From Aquatica leii (lineage: Eukaryota; Arthropoda; Insecta; Coleoptera; Lampyridae): a DNA stretch of 64,000 bases. Position 1 is the stretch's first letter. Every line of letters starts with the position of its first letter. A program made the translations under genes and the position numbers. Positions 19,961 through 32,149 of the stretch are shown here, piece by piece. Location: positions 4,526,001 to 4,590,000 of the forward strand of contig CM069432.1 of the NCBI GenBank assembly GCA_035610365.1, read 5' to 3'. Below the pieces are notes generated by a model, which ran no database searches, was not told the origin of the DNA, and saw only the letters and a program-made list of their open reading frames with translations.

Positions 19961-21845
19961 AGTTATTATGAATAGAACTAACTAAAATTGACTACTTATA
20001 CGAGTAATCCTCCAAAATTTTATGGTCTTGTTAAGGTACATAAAGATAATCATACCATAAGACCTATAGTATCATGCATTTGTTCACCGACTTATGAACT
20101 ATCTAAGTTCATAACTACTATATTAAACAACATTTCCTTTTTGTTTAATTACAATCTTAAAAATTCATATGATCTACTAAATACAGTTAATAAAGTCGTT
20201 TTACGACACTTAGCCTTAATGAGTTCCTACCTATAGTTGAGTTCTTGTTTACATCCAGCTTTTTTACGTATGGGCATAGTCAATATATACAAACATTTGG
20301 AACAGCTATGGGTAATCCAGCATCACCCATCCTAGCTAACTTAACTATGCATGACTTACTGACATTTGTTAAGTCAAAGCTATCTTTTAACCCTGTGTTT
20401 ATGTGTCTCTACGTTGATGACATTATTACTTGCATTCCTAAACATTTCAATTTACGTATGAGTTAGAAAAAGATAGTTGTATTTCTTTTTTAATTGTCCT
20501 TCTGATTAGAGATATGGATAATAATACAATTTTAACTGACTGGTACACTAAACCTATCGCTTCTAATAGGATCATTAATTATTTCTCTAGACATCCTCAT
20601 AATGATGATGAATAAAATCTTAAAACTTAGCAGTATACAATTTCATGGAAAAAACTTATTGATTCTTAAAAACATTTTAAAAGATAACAATTATCCATAT
20701 CATTTAATCAAGAACATTCTTAAACCTACACCATTGTTACGAGCCATACAACTTAAATTAAACACGAATGTTTCACCTACTAATATCAGTATACAATATA
20801 AAAAACTTATTAACATCCCAGGTTTAAGTAATAATATAATTAACATTTTAAAAAAATCTGATCATGTCAAAATTGTTCTTTAAAACCATAACACTATATA
20901 CAACAATATTTATACAAAACTAAAAAACAAAACTAACATCCTAGACAAATCATACGTTGTATATAAAATTAATTGTAAACAATGCAATAAATATTATATC
21001 GGCCAAACAAAACAAAATCTTAAAAATAGAATTAAAAACCATAACTATGATTGCAATAAAAAAACTGTAGATACTGGCCTAACTTTCCATCATGTCGAGG
21101 ACAATCATGATTTTGATTTTGACAATCCACAAGTTTTGGATGTAAAACTAAATTTAAAAAAAAGGCTAATATCTGAGATGCTCTTTATTAATTTATATAA
21201 TGATAATGTAAACTTCAAGACGGATACTCAAAATCTGAATACCATTTATAACAACATTATTAGTAAATGTAAACGTATTTACTAAATTGTTTGTCACTTA
21301 ATTTTATAACAACTAACAAAATTACGTTAATCTCATCATTATAAATACAAATTTTCACGCTTATCAGTTGTTAAAGTCTACATTTCTTTAATTCTATCAT
21401 TGAGATTCAGCTTATGTGTGGGTTATGTTTGTGTCGTATAAGGTTATATGTCTTCGTGCTTTCCTACTTTGTCCATGTTTTAATTTTATGTATATTTGGG
21501 CAGAAATTAAACATTCCACTGTTAGGTAAGATTAATTATTTCTTTTACTCAAACGTAATATTGGTGAACAAACAAGATTTTGATAATTTGTTGTTTGTTT
21601 TCATTTTTACTGTAAATTGTAATTTATTATTCTAGTTCGTAAGTTTTTAATTATGACAATTGTAATATGTTCGACTCTTATACTTGTATAATTAATTATA
21701 ATTACCATTATTATAGATTGACCTGATGAAGTTGACACAATAGCCAACGAAACGTAGCCACAATTACGACAGAGTTTTATTTCTGAGTTGTGCCTATCCT
21801 CCACATCGAAGGATCTATGGTCGCATAGAATCACTACCAAACTAT
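19961..21845 (+). mobile_element. Penelope-like retroelement, copy B
   Basis: Right (plus) arm of the first head-to-head pair. It begins with a short GYSTVIMN-like 5' piece, then jumps by deletion to the [19 protein letters not shown] block at about 19985. It continues through FGTAMGNPASPILANL (20300), the catalytic CLYVDDIIT (about 20404-20430), a deletion near 20450, and the GIY-YIG core YYIGQTKQNLKNRI (about 20990). The stop after KCKRIY is near 21284. The 3' terminal region 21285-21845 contains the hammerhead-like motif and ends GCATAGAATCACTACCAAAC. Frameshifts and a deletion make it inactive. Confidence 0.85.
21723..21770 (+). ncRNA. Hammerhead-ribozyme-like motif, copy B terminus
   Basis: CTGATGA (21723-21729), GTTG/CAAC stem (21731-21734 with 21745-21748), GAAAC (21749-21753), CGTA/TACG arms (21753-21756 with 21765-21768). 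One extra A lies between box and stem, and A instead of U precedes the expected cleavage position. Confidence 0.4.
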
Positions 21846-21855
21846 TAAGTTTTTG

Positions 21856-22970
21856 GAGGAGTTGTATCGTTCTCATAGTAAATAATAACATAATTAAACA
21901 CTTAATTAGTCAAATCTTTGAGGTAGGTTGAGCGGTTTGTATCTATGTAATCTTTGACTGTTTTCACTATTGTTCAATAGATTTAGAACTCGTTAAAATG
22001 ATGTTTTAGGTTGCTTAAGTATTTTTCACTGATCTTTGTTATCACATTTTTTACCGTGTCGACTTTTAAGTCACTTAAAATGTCTGCGTTTTTTATCATC
22101 ACACATAGCACGAAGCACTGTACACTGAAACTTCTCTAATATTTGGATGTAGGAGGTGGCAGCTGTACCCTACAGCTGAATTCCGTAGATCTAGATGGGT
22201 TTGAAGATTATGTTGTAAACGAGGAGCTTGTTGGTTAACGATAATTTGGATTTTCTACTAAGTAGCCAGTAGTGATTACGAAATTTCATTCCAATGTTTG
22301 CGTTTTTTCCAAATATGGGACTTCCACGTCAAGCCCTTAACAAGGTGCATACCTAGGTATTTAACCTTTGTCAGTTGAGTTAGTGGAATGTTGTTTACAA
22401 GGACTGCTGGTGATATTTATTTGCATTTTGTAAATTTTAAGTGAAAGGATTTTGCTTCGTTTAATTTAACACGCCACTTTTTTGTCCATTGTATTACTTC
22501 ATCTAGGCTCTGTTGTAGGAGATTTACGGCAACTACTGGGTGTCTATGTTTCACCATAAGTACTTTATCATCACTAAAACTGGCTGTAGGTGTGTGGGGA
22601 TTTGTTGGTAAGTCTGCTGTAAAAATGAGGTACAGGATGGGGCCAAGTACGCTACTATGTGGTACGCCTGATTTATTTGGGCGTAGCTGTGTATGGTCTT
22701 GTCCAAATTTTACTCGAAAGAACCGTTTTTCGAGATAGGATTTAAGGATATTATAAAAAAGTTGTGGTAAGAATACTTGTGTTTCGGCCACACGGAAGTC
22801 GAGCAGCGGACTGTATTTAACGTTTAAGAAAGGAGGGGACTTCCGGCAGTACCCACCGTAATATTAGTAAACGAACTTGAAAAATTACTTACGAAAAGTT
22901 CCTGGGTCTTTTGGAGAATTGGGAACGTACAATTACCCAAACCCGCAATAAAACAAGGCAAAATTGCGGT
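21856..22970 (-). pseudogene. Jockey-clade LINE RT segment, duplicate 1
   Basis: Minus-strand RT and C-terminal portion of a Jockey-type LINE. Best frame 22791-22417 has SGVPHSSVLGPILYLIFTADLP, then TASFSDDKVLMVKH, corresponding to the catalytic FADD box (Ala to Ser), then WTKKWRVKLNEAKSF. Downstream (toward 21890) lie damaged YLGMHLD and NKLLVYNIIFKP type segments. It matches 28706-31012 closely, including the junction with the Penelope end, but lacks the hAT insertion: the sequence CTTTTAAG at about 22060 is the intact empty site. Confidence 0.8.
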
Positions 22971-22974
22971 CACA

Positions 22975-24642
22975 GTCCGATCTGATGCGAGATGGTATTC
23001 CCCGACGCGCGATGAACCTATCTAAACAAGCAAAGAAAGCTTAAGTAGATAAAGACGAAGCAAACTCCAGATATACAGCTTTGGTTGCGGTGCAGACAAA
23101 CAAACATAGATAGCCTTTTGTAGTACGAGACGAAGAAAGAGTATTAACCTTAACAGTAAAAGGTCCTGCATAATCTACGCCGGTTACAGTGAAAGCCCTT
23201 TGCGGGTTGACGCGATCCGCGGGCAAAGAAGCAATCGTTGGCTTGAACGTGTTAGCTCTAAAACGATGACACGTCATGCATTGACGGATGCTGTTTCTCA
23301 GAAGACTACCCAACGAAATGATCTAGAATTTAGTTTGTAATAAAACTTGAACGGTCTGAGGACCACAATCAAGAGAAACGACATGATACTATGAACACAA
23401 AAGAGCGGAGAGATGAGCTTGCAGAGGTACTAGCAGCGGATGACAAGAAAAAGACGGCAAAGCGGAGTGGCCTAGCCTTCCGCCCACCTTGTTCTAAAGG
23501 GAAAGAGAAGCGTTTACTTTGGCGAAGGAGCGCAATCTCTTTTTTATAATAAGCAGATTGAGTTATGCGGACGCAAGCATGCACAGCCTTTTGTAATTCG
23601 TCAGGATCAAGAAGCAGAAGCTTGTTATCAGAAGAAAAGGTTGTGTTGTGAGTTTGAGTGTTTTGAAAGAAACGAAATATCCATGCAAACGTCCGTTGCA
23701 TTTTTAGAAAAGAAGAAAATCGTTTGATGACGGGGAGCAAAGGATGAGAAGGTACAAGGCGAGCAAGAAGAGTTGCGTCAACTTTAAGATCAGGTAACGA
23801 AGAATCCAAAACTGTAGAAACAGCAAGAGACGGCCATTGCGACAAAGGCTTACCTAGAAAAGTAGGACCGGAAATCCAGAAAGAAGCGCTGCTCATAACT
23901 TCAGGAGTAGCATCACAACAAGCTAAATCAGCAGGATTTTCGGCAGTATCAACGTGATGCCATTGTTGTTGTTTAGTGAGATCGAGAATAGTGACAGTAC
24001 GGTTAGCGACAAAGGTATGAGGACGATGCGGAAGACGAGAGAGCCACGCAAGAACTACTTAAACGTCAGTGTAAAAGCGAGCTTCTCTAATAATACTAAT
24101 GGCAAAAAGAGGTTTAATCGAATTAAAAATGGTGCGCCAGCAAGAGCGCTCCACATAGTTCGAGTCTTGGATTAAACAGAACTTTTAATAGGGCTAGCTT
24201 TAACTTAGCGATTATGAGGTGGCACGATTGTAGTTGTCGAGACTCAGCGAAACTAGAGCAGGCGTACATAGCAGCAACATATCCCTTCTGAGAAGTATCG
24301 CAGAATCCAACAACGTGTAAGATTTTATGAAAAGAAGGCGAGATGCATCTTGGTATGTGTATTTGAGAGAGGTAAGGCAAGCTGTCCACCAATTTGGTCC
24401 ATTGGGAGGCAAAAGCGGGGCAAAGAACGTCATCCCAATCAAGCCCTTCGGTCCATATACGCTGTAAAACGAGCTTTATTATACAAACCAAAAGGGAAAG
24501 GAACCCTAAAGGATCAAATATTCTAGCAATATAAGAAAAAACTGCTCTTTTAATGCAGTCACCACTAAAGGGCTGAACTTGAAAGGAAAAAGTGTCTAAA
24601 CAATGATATCAGCACATGCCAAGGATCTTGCGAGACTTATCC
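22975..24642 (-). pseudogene. BEL/Pao pol fragment, duplicate 1 (RT tail to integrase)
   Basis: Minus-strand pieces of the same BEL/Pao lineage as BEL-2. 24491-24123 holds the RT/RNase H connection (LQRIWTEGLDWDDVLCPAF, CISPSFHKILHVVGFCD, NPRLELCGALLLA). 23896-23369 is a linker segment. 23313-23041 is the integrase N terminus with the CMTCHRFRA zinc site and the first catalytic block VTGVDYAGPF, then KGYLCLFVCTATKAVYLEF. It is cut at 24642 by Penelope copy C and at 22975 by the junction with Jockey. Multiple frame breaks. Confidence 0.8.
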
Positions 24643-26640
24643 GAACTAGAATAATAAATTACAATTTACAGTAAAAATGAAAACAAACAACAAATTATCA
24701 AAATCTTATTGGTTCACCAATATTACGTTTGAGTAAAAGAAATAATTATTCTTACCTAACAGTGGAATGTTTAATTTCTGCCCAAATATACATAAAATTA
24801 AAACATGGATAAAGTAGGAAAGCACGAAGACATATAAACTTATACGACACAAACATAACCCACACATAAGCTGAATCTCAACGATAGAATTAAAATAATG
24901 TAGACTTTAACAACTGATAAGCGTGAGAATTTGTATTTATAATGATAAGATTAACGTAATTTTGTTAGTTGTTATAAAATTAAGTGACAAACAATTTAGT
25001 AAATACGTTTACATTTGCTAATAATGCTGTTATAAATGGGATTCAGATTTTGAGTATCCGTCTTGAAGTTTACATTATCATTATATAAATTAATAAAGAG
25101 CATCTCAGATATTAGTCTTTTTTTTAAATTTAGTTCTACATATAAAACTTGTGGATTGTCAAAATCAAAATCATGATTGTCCTCGAGATGATGGAAAGTT
25201 AGGCCAGTAACTACAGTTTTTTTATTGCAATCATAGTTATGGTTTTTAATTCTATTTTTAAGTTTTTGTTTTGTTTGGCCGATATAATATTTATTGCATT
25301 GTTTACAATTGATTTTATATACAACGTATGATTTGTCTAAGATGTTAGTTTTGTTTTTTAGTTTTGTATAAATATTGTTGTATATAGTGTTATGGTTATA
25401 GAGAACAATTTTGACATGATCAGGTTTTTTTAAAATATTAATTATATTATTACTTAAACCTGGGATGTTAATAAGTTTTTTGTATTGTATACTGTTAGTA
25501 GGTAAAACATTCGTGTTTAATTTAAGTTGTATGGCTGGTAACAATGGTGTAGGTTTAAGAATGTTCTTGATTATATGATATGGATAATTGTTATCTTTTA
25601 AAATGTTTTTAAGAATCAATAAGTTTTTTTCATGAAATTGTATACTGCTAAGTTTTAAGATTTTATTCATCATCATTATGAGGATGTCTACAGAAATAAT
25701 TAATAATCCTATTAGAAGCGTTAGGTTTAGTGTACCAGTTAGTTAAAATTGTATTATTATCCATATCTCTAATCAGAAGGACATCTAAAAAAGGAATGCA
25801 ATTATCTTTTTCTAACTCATACGTAAATTGAATGTTAGAATTATAGTCATTGAATATATCTAATGCTTTATTAACTAAATGTTTAGGAATGCAAGTAATA
25901 ATGTCATCAACGTAGACACACATAAACACAGGGTTAAAAGATAGTTTTGACTTAACAAATGTCAGTAAGTCATGCATAGTTAAGTTAGCTAGGATGGGTG
26001 ATGCTGGATTACCCATAGCTGTCCCAAATGTTTGTATATATTGACTATGCCCATACGTAAAAAAGCTGGATGTAAACAAGAACTCAACTATAGGTAGGAA
26101 CTCATTAAGGTTAAGTGTCGTAAAACGACTTTATTAACTGTATTCAGTAGATCATAAGAATTTTTAAGATTGTAATTAAACAAAAAGGAAATGTTGTTTA
26201 ATATAGTAGTTATAAACTTAGATAGTTCATAAGTCGGCGAATTAATGCATGATACTATAGGTCTTATAGGATGATTATCTTTATGTACCTTAACAAGACC
26301 ATAAAATTTTGGAGGATTACTCGTATAAGTAGTCAATTTTTTATATAAACTTAGATCAATATGGCCTTTTTGGTATAGCATTTTACTAATCTTGTTATTC
26401 AGATTTTGAAAAGACATCGTATGATCATTACTAAATTTCTTGTAAATTTTAGTATCATTGAGTAAAAGTTCTATTTTATCTTGATACATAGTTTTATTCA
26501 TAATAACTGTAGAATTTCCTTTATCAGATTTAATTATAAAAATATCTTTATGATTCTTAAAAAAAATTTTGGTTTTATTAATGGTTGAATGGATAAAATG
26601 GTTTTGAGTTGGTATGGATTTAGTGTTTTTTTAAAGGAAG
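24643..26640 (-). mobile_element. Penelope-like retroelement, copy C
   Basis: Minus arm of the second head-to-head pair and the best preserved copy. Frames 26501-26088, 26079-25663 and 25676-24996 together give [53 protein letters not shown] and an intact catalytic box CVYVDDIITCIPK. After these come IPFLDVLLIRDMDNN, KINCKQCNKYYIGQTKQKLK (GIY-YIG core) and the C terminus KCKRIY. The outer end is truncated at 24643, so about 200 terminal bases, including the hammerhead-like motif, are missing compared with copy A. A deletion between the second and third frames and a loss near 26100 break the gene. Confidence 0.88.
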
Positions 26641-28695
26641 GATATTCTACAGTTATTATGAATAAAACTAACTAAAATTGACTACTTATACGAGTAATCC
26701 TCCAAAATTTTATGGTCTTGTTAAGGTACATAAAGATAATTATACCATAAGACCTATAGTATCATGCATTAATTCACCGACCAACTATCTAAGTTCATTA
26801 CTACTATATTAAACAACATTTCCTTTTTGTTTAATTACAATCTTAAAAATTCGTATGATCTACTGAATATAGTTAATAAAGTCGTTGTACCTAGAGATTA
26901 CATATTAGTATCATTTGATGTAACTTCTTTGTTTACTAATATTACAAAAGAGTTGATTGTGTGTCTCATCAAAAAATATTGGTCACAGATATGTAGTTTT
27001 ACGACACTTAGCCTTAATGAGTTCCTACCTATAGTTGAGTTCTTGTTTACATCCAGCTTTTTTACGTATGGGCAAAGTCAATTTAAACAAACATTTGGAC
27101 CAGCTATGGGTAATTCAGCATCACCTATCCTAGCTAACTTAACTTCGCATGACTTACTGACATTTGTTAAGTCAAAACTATCTTTTAACCCTGTGTTTAT
27201 GTGTGTCTACGTTGATGACATTATTACTTGCATTCCTAAACATTTAGTTAATGAACCATTAGATATATTCAATAACTATAATTCTAACATTCAATTTACG
27301 TATGAGTTAGAAAAAGATAGTTGTATTCCTTTTTTATATGTCCTTCTTATTAGAGATATGTATAATAATACAATTTTAACTGACTGGTACACTAAACTTA
27401 TCGCTTCTAATAGGATCATTAATTATTTTTCTAGAGTTTCTCATAATCAAAAAATTAACATAATTAAAAGTATGATGAATAAAATCTTAAAATTTAGCAG
27501 TATACAATTTCATGGAAAAACTTATTGATTCTTAAAAACATTTTAAAAGATAACAATTATCCATATCATTTAATCAAGAACTTTCTTAAACCTACATCAT
27601 TGTTACAAGCCATACAACTTAAATTAAACACGAATGTTTCACCTACCAACAGTATACAATACAAAAAACTTATTAACATCCTAGGTTTAAGTAATAATAT
27701 AATTTACATTTTAAAAAAATCTGATCATGTCAAAATTGTTCTCTATAACCATAACAAAACTAAAAAACAAAACTAACATCTTAGACAAATCATACGTTGT
27801 ATATAAAATCAATTGTAAACAATGCAATAAATATTATATCGGCCAAACAAAACAAAAGCTTAAAAATAGAATTAAAAACCATAACTATAATTGCAATAAA
27901 AAAACTGTAGATACTGGCCTAACTTTCCATCATGTCGAGGACAATCATGATTTTGATTTTGACAATCCACAAGTTTTGGATGTAGAACTAAATTTAAAAA
28001 AAGACTAGTATCTGAGATGCTCTCTATTAATTTATATAATGATAATGTAAACTTCAAGACGGATACTCAAAATCTGAATCCCATTTATAACAACATTATT
28101 AGCAAATGTAAACGTATTTTCTAAATTGTTTGTTACTTAATTTTATAACAACTAACAAAATTACGTTAATCTTATCATTATAAATACAAATTTTCACGCT
28201 TATCAGTTGTTAAAGTATACATTACTTTAATTCTATCATTGAGATTCAGCTTATGTATGGGTTATGTTTGTGTCGTATAAGGTTATATGTCTTCGTGCTT
28301 TCCTACTTTGTCCATGTTTTAATTTTATGTATATTTGGGCAGAAATTAAACATTCCACTGTTAGGTAAGATTAATTACTTCTTTTACTCAAACGTAATAT
28401 TGGTGAACAAATAAGATTTTGATAATTTGTTGTTTGTTTTCATTTTTACTGTAAATTGTAATTTATTATTCTATTTCGTAAGTTTTTAATTATATTGACA
28501 ATTGAAATATGTTCGACTCTTATACTTGTATAATTAATTATAATTGCCATTAATATAGATTTGACCTGATGAAGTTGACACAATAGCCAACGAAACGTAG
28601 CCACAATTACGACCGAGTTTTATTTCTGAATTGTGCCTATCCTCCACATCGAAGGATCTATGGTCGCATAGAAACACACCAAACTATTAAGTTTT
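26641..28695 (+). mobile_element. Penelope-like retroelement, copy D
   Basis: Plus arm of the second pair. It has the same 5' internal deletion junction as copy B. It retains SFDVTSLFTNITKELI (about 26908), FGPAMGNSASPILANL, catalytic CVYVDDIITCIPK, IPFLYVLLIRDM, then after frameshifts KINCKQCNKYYIGQTKQKLK and the end KCKRIF at about 28123. The 3' terminal region 28124-28695 is complete. The junction with Jockey sequence is identical in position to that of copy B, which shows that the two pairs descend from one. Confidence 0.87.
28566..28611 (+). ncRNA. Hammerhead-ribozyme-like motif, copy D terminus
   Basis: CTGATGA (28566-28572) and CGAAACGTA with the same stems as copy B; the last arm is followed by CGACC instead of CGACA. 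Confidence 0.4.
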
Positions 28696-28905
28696 TGGAG
28701 GAGTTATATAGTTCTCAAAGTAAATAATAACATAATTAAACACTTAATTAGTCAAATCTATGAGGTAGGTCGAGCGGTTTGTATCTATGTAATCTTTGAC
28801 TGTTTTCACTATTGTTTAATAGATTCAGAAACTCGTTAGAATGATGTCTTAGGTTGCTTAAGTATTTTTCACTGATCTTCGTTATCACATTTTTTAACGT
28901 GTCGA

Positions 28906-28913
28906 CTTTTAAG
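28906..28913 (+). repeat. Left 8-bp target duplication of the hAT element
   Basis: CTTTTAAG, itself palindromic, repeated at 30110-30117. Confidence 0.88.
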
Positions 28914-30109
28914 CAGAGCTGAGCAGTAGTTAACTACAAAGTAGTTAAGCTACTAATCTAACTACTTTATTGTTGACGATAGTTGTATTCTATATATTCA
29001 AGTTACTTTAACTTAATAATGTAACTGTAGTTGGAATAAATTACTTTTTTCGTGTAATCGTATTTAAAAAGTAGTTAGCTACCCTATTTTAACTACAAAA
29101 ATAGTTAAACTACTTTGTTAATAGCTTAACTACTTTACTAGTAATTGAACTACTTTATTAGCGGCTTTAATTACATACAATGGCTACAATTATTCAGCTT
29201 GCATTGCAGTTTTGCAGGTTAAAACGTGTCCTTCAAGTAATGAACAGTAACGCAGAAGTAAACATGGATGTAAAGATTATTCAAAAACATTGTATAAATG
29301 CAGCAAACCTAATTTGTTTGGAAATGTTATATGTCTCTGATCTAAACGTAAACAAAGTATTACTTCAACAAAAGTTTTTGATATTGATGAACCTGCTTTG
29401 CCTAAAAAGTTACACATTTCTTCTGATACTGAGAATGAACATGCTCACAAAAGCAGAATAATAGAACTTGAATTGTTAAAACACCTGGAAGATAACAGAA
29501 TTCATATATCTATTTGAGATTATTATTAAAAAAATGTTCATTAGATATAGTACAATTTTACCTTTACCATCAGCTGCTGTCGAGCGATTATTTTCGTTTT
29601 CACTCATGAAGTCGCTCAAAAGAAATGCATTGGCTGATGCTCTTTTGAAAAGTTACTTTTATGAAAAGGAAATGAATATTAAATACGTTTATTACTTTAA
29701 GTTCTGTTTTTAGGTTTAGGTTTATTTTATTAATTTTTTTTTTGAGAATTTCTAATAAAATAGATATACATGATATTAGAATAATAGTAGTTACGTTAAA
29801 ATTGTTCTACTGTTTTCGTGTAAGCGTGATTGATTTACTTTGTCTTCTTTAATGTAATAATAATTCAGTGTCTATAGGTACTTATGTTTATATGACTAAA
29901 AGTTGTATAACATAAATCGTCTCAAAACTCCTTTTTCTACAAGTAGTTGAAAAAAAAACTTATATTTTAGAATACAACTGTTGAGTAGTTAGTAACCTAA
30001 CTACTTTTCGATTTACGGTAGTTAGTAGTTAGTAACTTACACTACTTTTAAAAAATAGTAACTTTAGTTAGTAGTTAACTACTTTTACAAAGTAACTTGC
30101 CCAGCTCTG
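28914..30109 (+). mobile_element. hAT transposon with TIRs and 8-bp target duplication
   Basis: A 1196-base element. Left end CAGAGCTGAGCAGTAGTTAA; right end complemented CAGAGCTGGGCAAGTTACTT. Flanked by CTTTTAAG at 28906-28913 and 30110-30117, an 8-base duplication as expected of hAT. The subterminal regions are packed with AGTAGTTAAC / AACTACTTT motifs in both orientations. The internal remnant of transposase at about 29561-29690 (LPSAAVERLFSF, then KSLKRNALAD) is the C-terminal hAT dimerisation region. A further frame at 29180-29461 is not recognisable. Too short to be autonomous. Confidence 0.9.
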
Positions 30110-30117
30110 CTTTTAAG
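30110..30117 (+). repeat. Right 8-bp target duplication of the hAT element
   Basis: CTTTTAAG, identical to 28906-28913. Confidence 0.88.
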
Positions 30118-31015
30118 TCACTTAAAATGTCTGCATTTTGTATAAAGTATGGCGCATCACACATAGCACGAAGCACTGTACACTGAAACTTCTCTAATAT
30201 TTGGATGTAGCAGTTGGCAGCTGTACCCCACAGCTGGATGCCGTAGGTCCAGATGGGTTTGAAGATTATGTTGTAAACGAGGAGCTTGTTGGTTAGCGAT
30301 AATTTGGATTTTCTACTAAGTAGCCAGTAGTGATTACGAAATTTCATTCCAAGCTGTTTGCGTTTTTTCCAAATATGGGACTTCCACGTCAAGCCCTTAT
30401 CAAGGTGCATACTTAGGTATTTAACCTCTGTCAGTTGAGTTAGTAGAATGTTGTTTACAAGGACTGCTGGAGATATTCATTTGCATTTTCTAAATTTTAT
30501 GTGAAAGGATTTTGTTTCGTTTAATTTAACACGTCACTTTTTTGTCCATTGTATTACTTCATCTAGGCTCTGTTGTAGGAGATTTACGGCAACTACTGGT
30601 TGTCTATGTTTTACCATAAGTACTTTATCATTACCAAAACTGGCTGTAGGTGTATAGGTATTTGTTGGTAAGTCTGCCGTGAAAATGAAGTACAGGATGA
30701 GGCCAAGTACACTACCATGTGGTACGCCTGATTTATTTGAGCGTAGCTGTGTATGGTATTGTCTAAATTTTACTCTAAAGAATCGTTCCTCGAGATAGGA
30801 TTTAAGGATATTATAAAAAGGGTGTGGTAAGAATACTTTGTGTTTCGACCACACGGAAGTCGAACAGCGGACTGTATTTAACGTTTAAGAAACGAGGGGA
30901 CTTCGGGTAGCTCCCACCGTAATACTAGTAAACGAACTTGAAAAATTACTTACGAAAAGTTTCTGGATCTTTTGGAGAATTGGGAGCGTACAATCACCCA
31001 AACCCGTAATAAATC

Positions 31016-32147
31016 AAGACGATTCACCCAGAAATGAGCAATTGCTCGACTTACCCTGATCTTACTTGTCTCTCGTTGGTGGAGTTAAGCCTTGAACACG
31101 CACAGAAGGGCGCACAATTTATTCACTAAACAGCACGGATAACATTTAAGAAAATTAACGAAATAGAATTCAAGAAAAGAGGCGTAATAATCGTGTCAAA
31201 ACTAAGTAACGTACTGTCCTATTCTTCTTCAAAACTTGTATTTACAGCGACAAATAGAAACTTAAAAGGGGTGGACAGCAAGTCACAAACCCGAAAATGC
31301 AACTCGCGGAAAACGACTTAAATAGAAAACGCTCGCGCTAACATACATAACATAACATAAGAGCAATAGAAAAAAAAGAAAAAAAAGAAGGAATGAAATT
31401 TGAACAGGTCCTGGAAGCGGAGCGAACCGCGAAAGCGAGCGAGTGGGATGACCACTTGCTGTTTTAACGGTGGCTATTCGAGAGAGACCATCAGATCCTG
31501 GATGTAGTGCAGTCACTCGACCCATCCATGACATTAGCGGTTGGTTAGAATCCTAAACCAGAACTACATCACCAATTTGAGAACCGGGGTTATGTTGAAA
31601 CCATTTTGTTCGTTGAGTTAAGGTATGTAAATATTTAGCGGACCAGTACTGTATTATGCTGTTTTGATGACGCCAGCGTTGTTTAATAGTAAAGTGATCA
31701 ATATCTAGAAAGGAAGGAGAAGATAGCAAAGGGTCGCCAATAAGAAAATGGCCCGAACTTAAATAGTTTGCAGCTTCGGCACGATCAGATGAAAGGGCGC
31801 ACAACAGGCGACTATTTAATACTGCTTGGATTTGAGAAAATATGGTACAAAACTCTTCAACTGTTATCAGGCCGTGTTATCAATTCTGCAATATAACAGT
31901 CCGATCTGATGCGAGATGGTATTCCCCGACGCGCGATGAACCTGTCTAAACAAGCAAAGAAAGCTTCAGTAAATAAACACGAAGCAAACTCCAGATGTAC
32001 AGCTTTGGTTGCGGTGCAGACAAACAAACATAGATAGCGTTTTGTAGTACGAGACGAACGAATTGTATTAACCTTAACAGTAAAAGGTACATAATCTACG
32101 CCGGTTACGGTGAAAGCCTTTTGCGGGTTGACGCGATCCGCGGGCAA
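31016..32147 (-). pseudogene. BEL-2 integrase and C-terminal domain
   Basis: Minus-strand integrase end of a BEL/Pao element. 32147-31857 holds the VTGVDYVPFTVKV block (first catalytic Asp region, two residues lost relative to duplicate 1), KRYLCLFVCTATKAVHLEF and the RFIARRGIPSRIRSD segment that leads to the second Asp. 31804-31553 contains SGHFLIGDPLL and KQRWRHQNSIIQYWS. 31534-31283 begins WMGRVTALHPGSDGLSRIATV, the DUF5641-type domain that ends BEL/Pao polyproteins. The remaining 31016-31280 is likely 3' untranslated or LTR sequence. Frame breaks and a deletion of the integrase middle make it inactive. Confidence 0.8.
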
Positions 32148-32149
32148 AG

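Larger units (their letters stand above)
28706..31012 (-). pseudogene. Jockey-clade LINE RT segment, duplicate 2, split by a hAT element
   Basis: Minus-strand Jockey RT. 30854-30534 has LPHPFYNILKSYLEERFFRVK, SGVPHGSVLGLILYFIFTADLP and a catalytic box reading ASFGNDKVLM (canonical FADD lost). 30410-30118 has MHLDKGLTWKSHIWKKRKQL, LTNKLLVYNIIFKPIWTYG and the C-terminal CTVLRAMCDAPYFIQNADI. A hAT transposon interrupts it at 28914-30109, and the remainder (28905 to 28706) is the 3' end region. Apart from the hAT it parallels 21856-22970. Confidence 0.82.
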
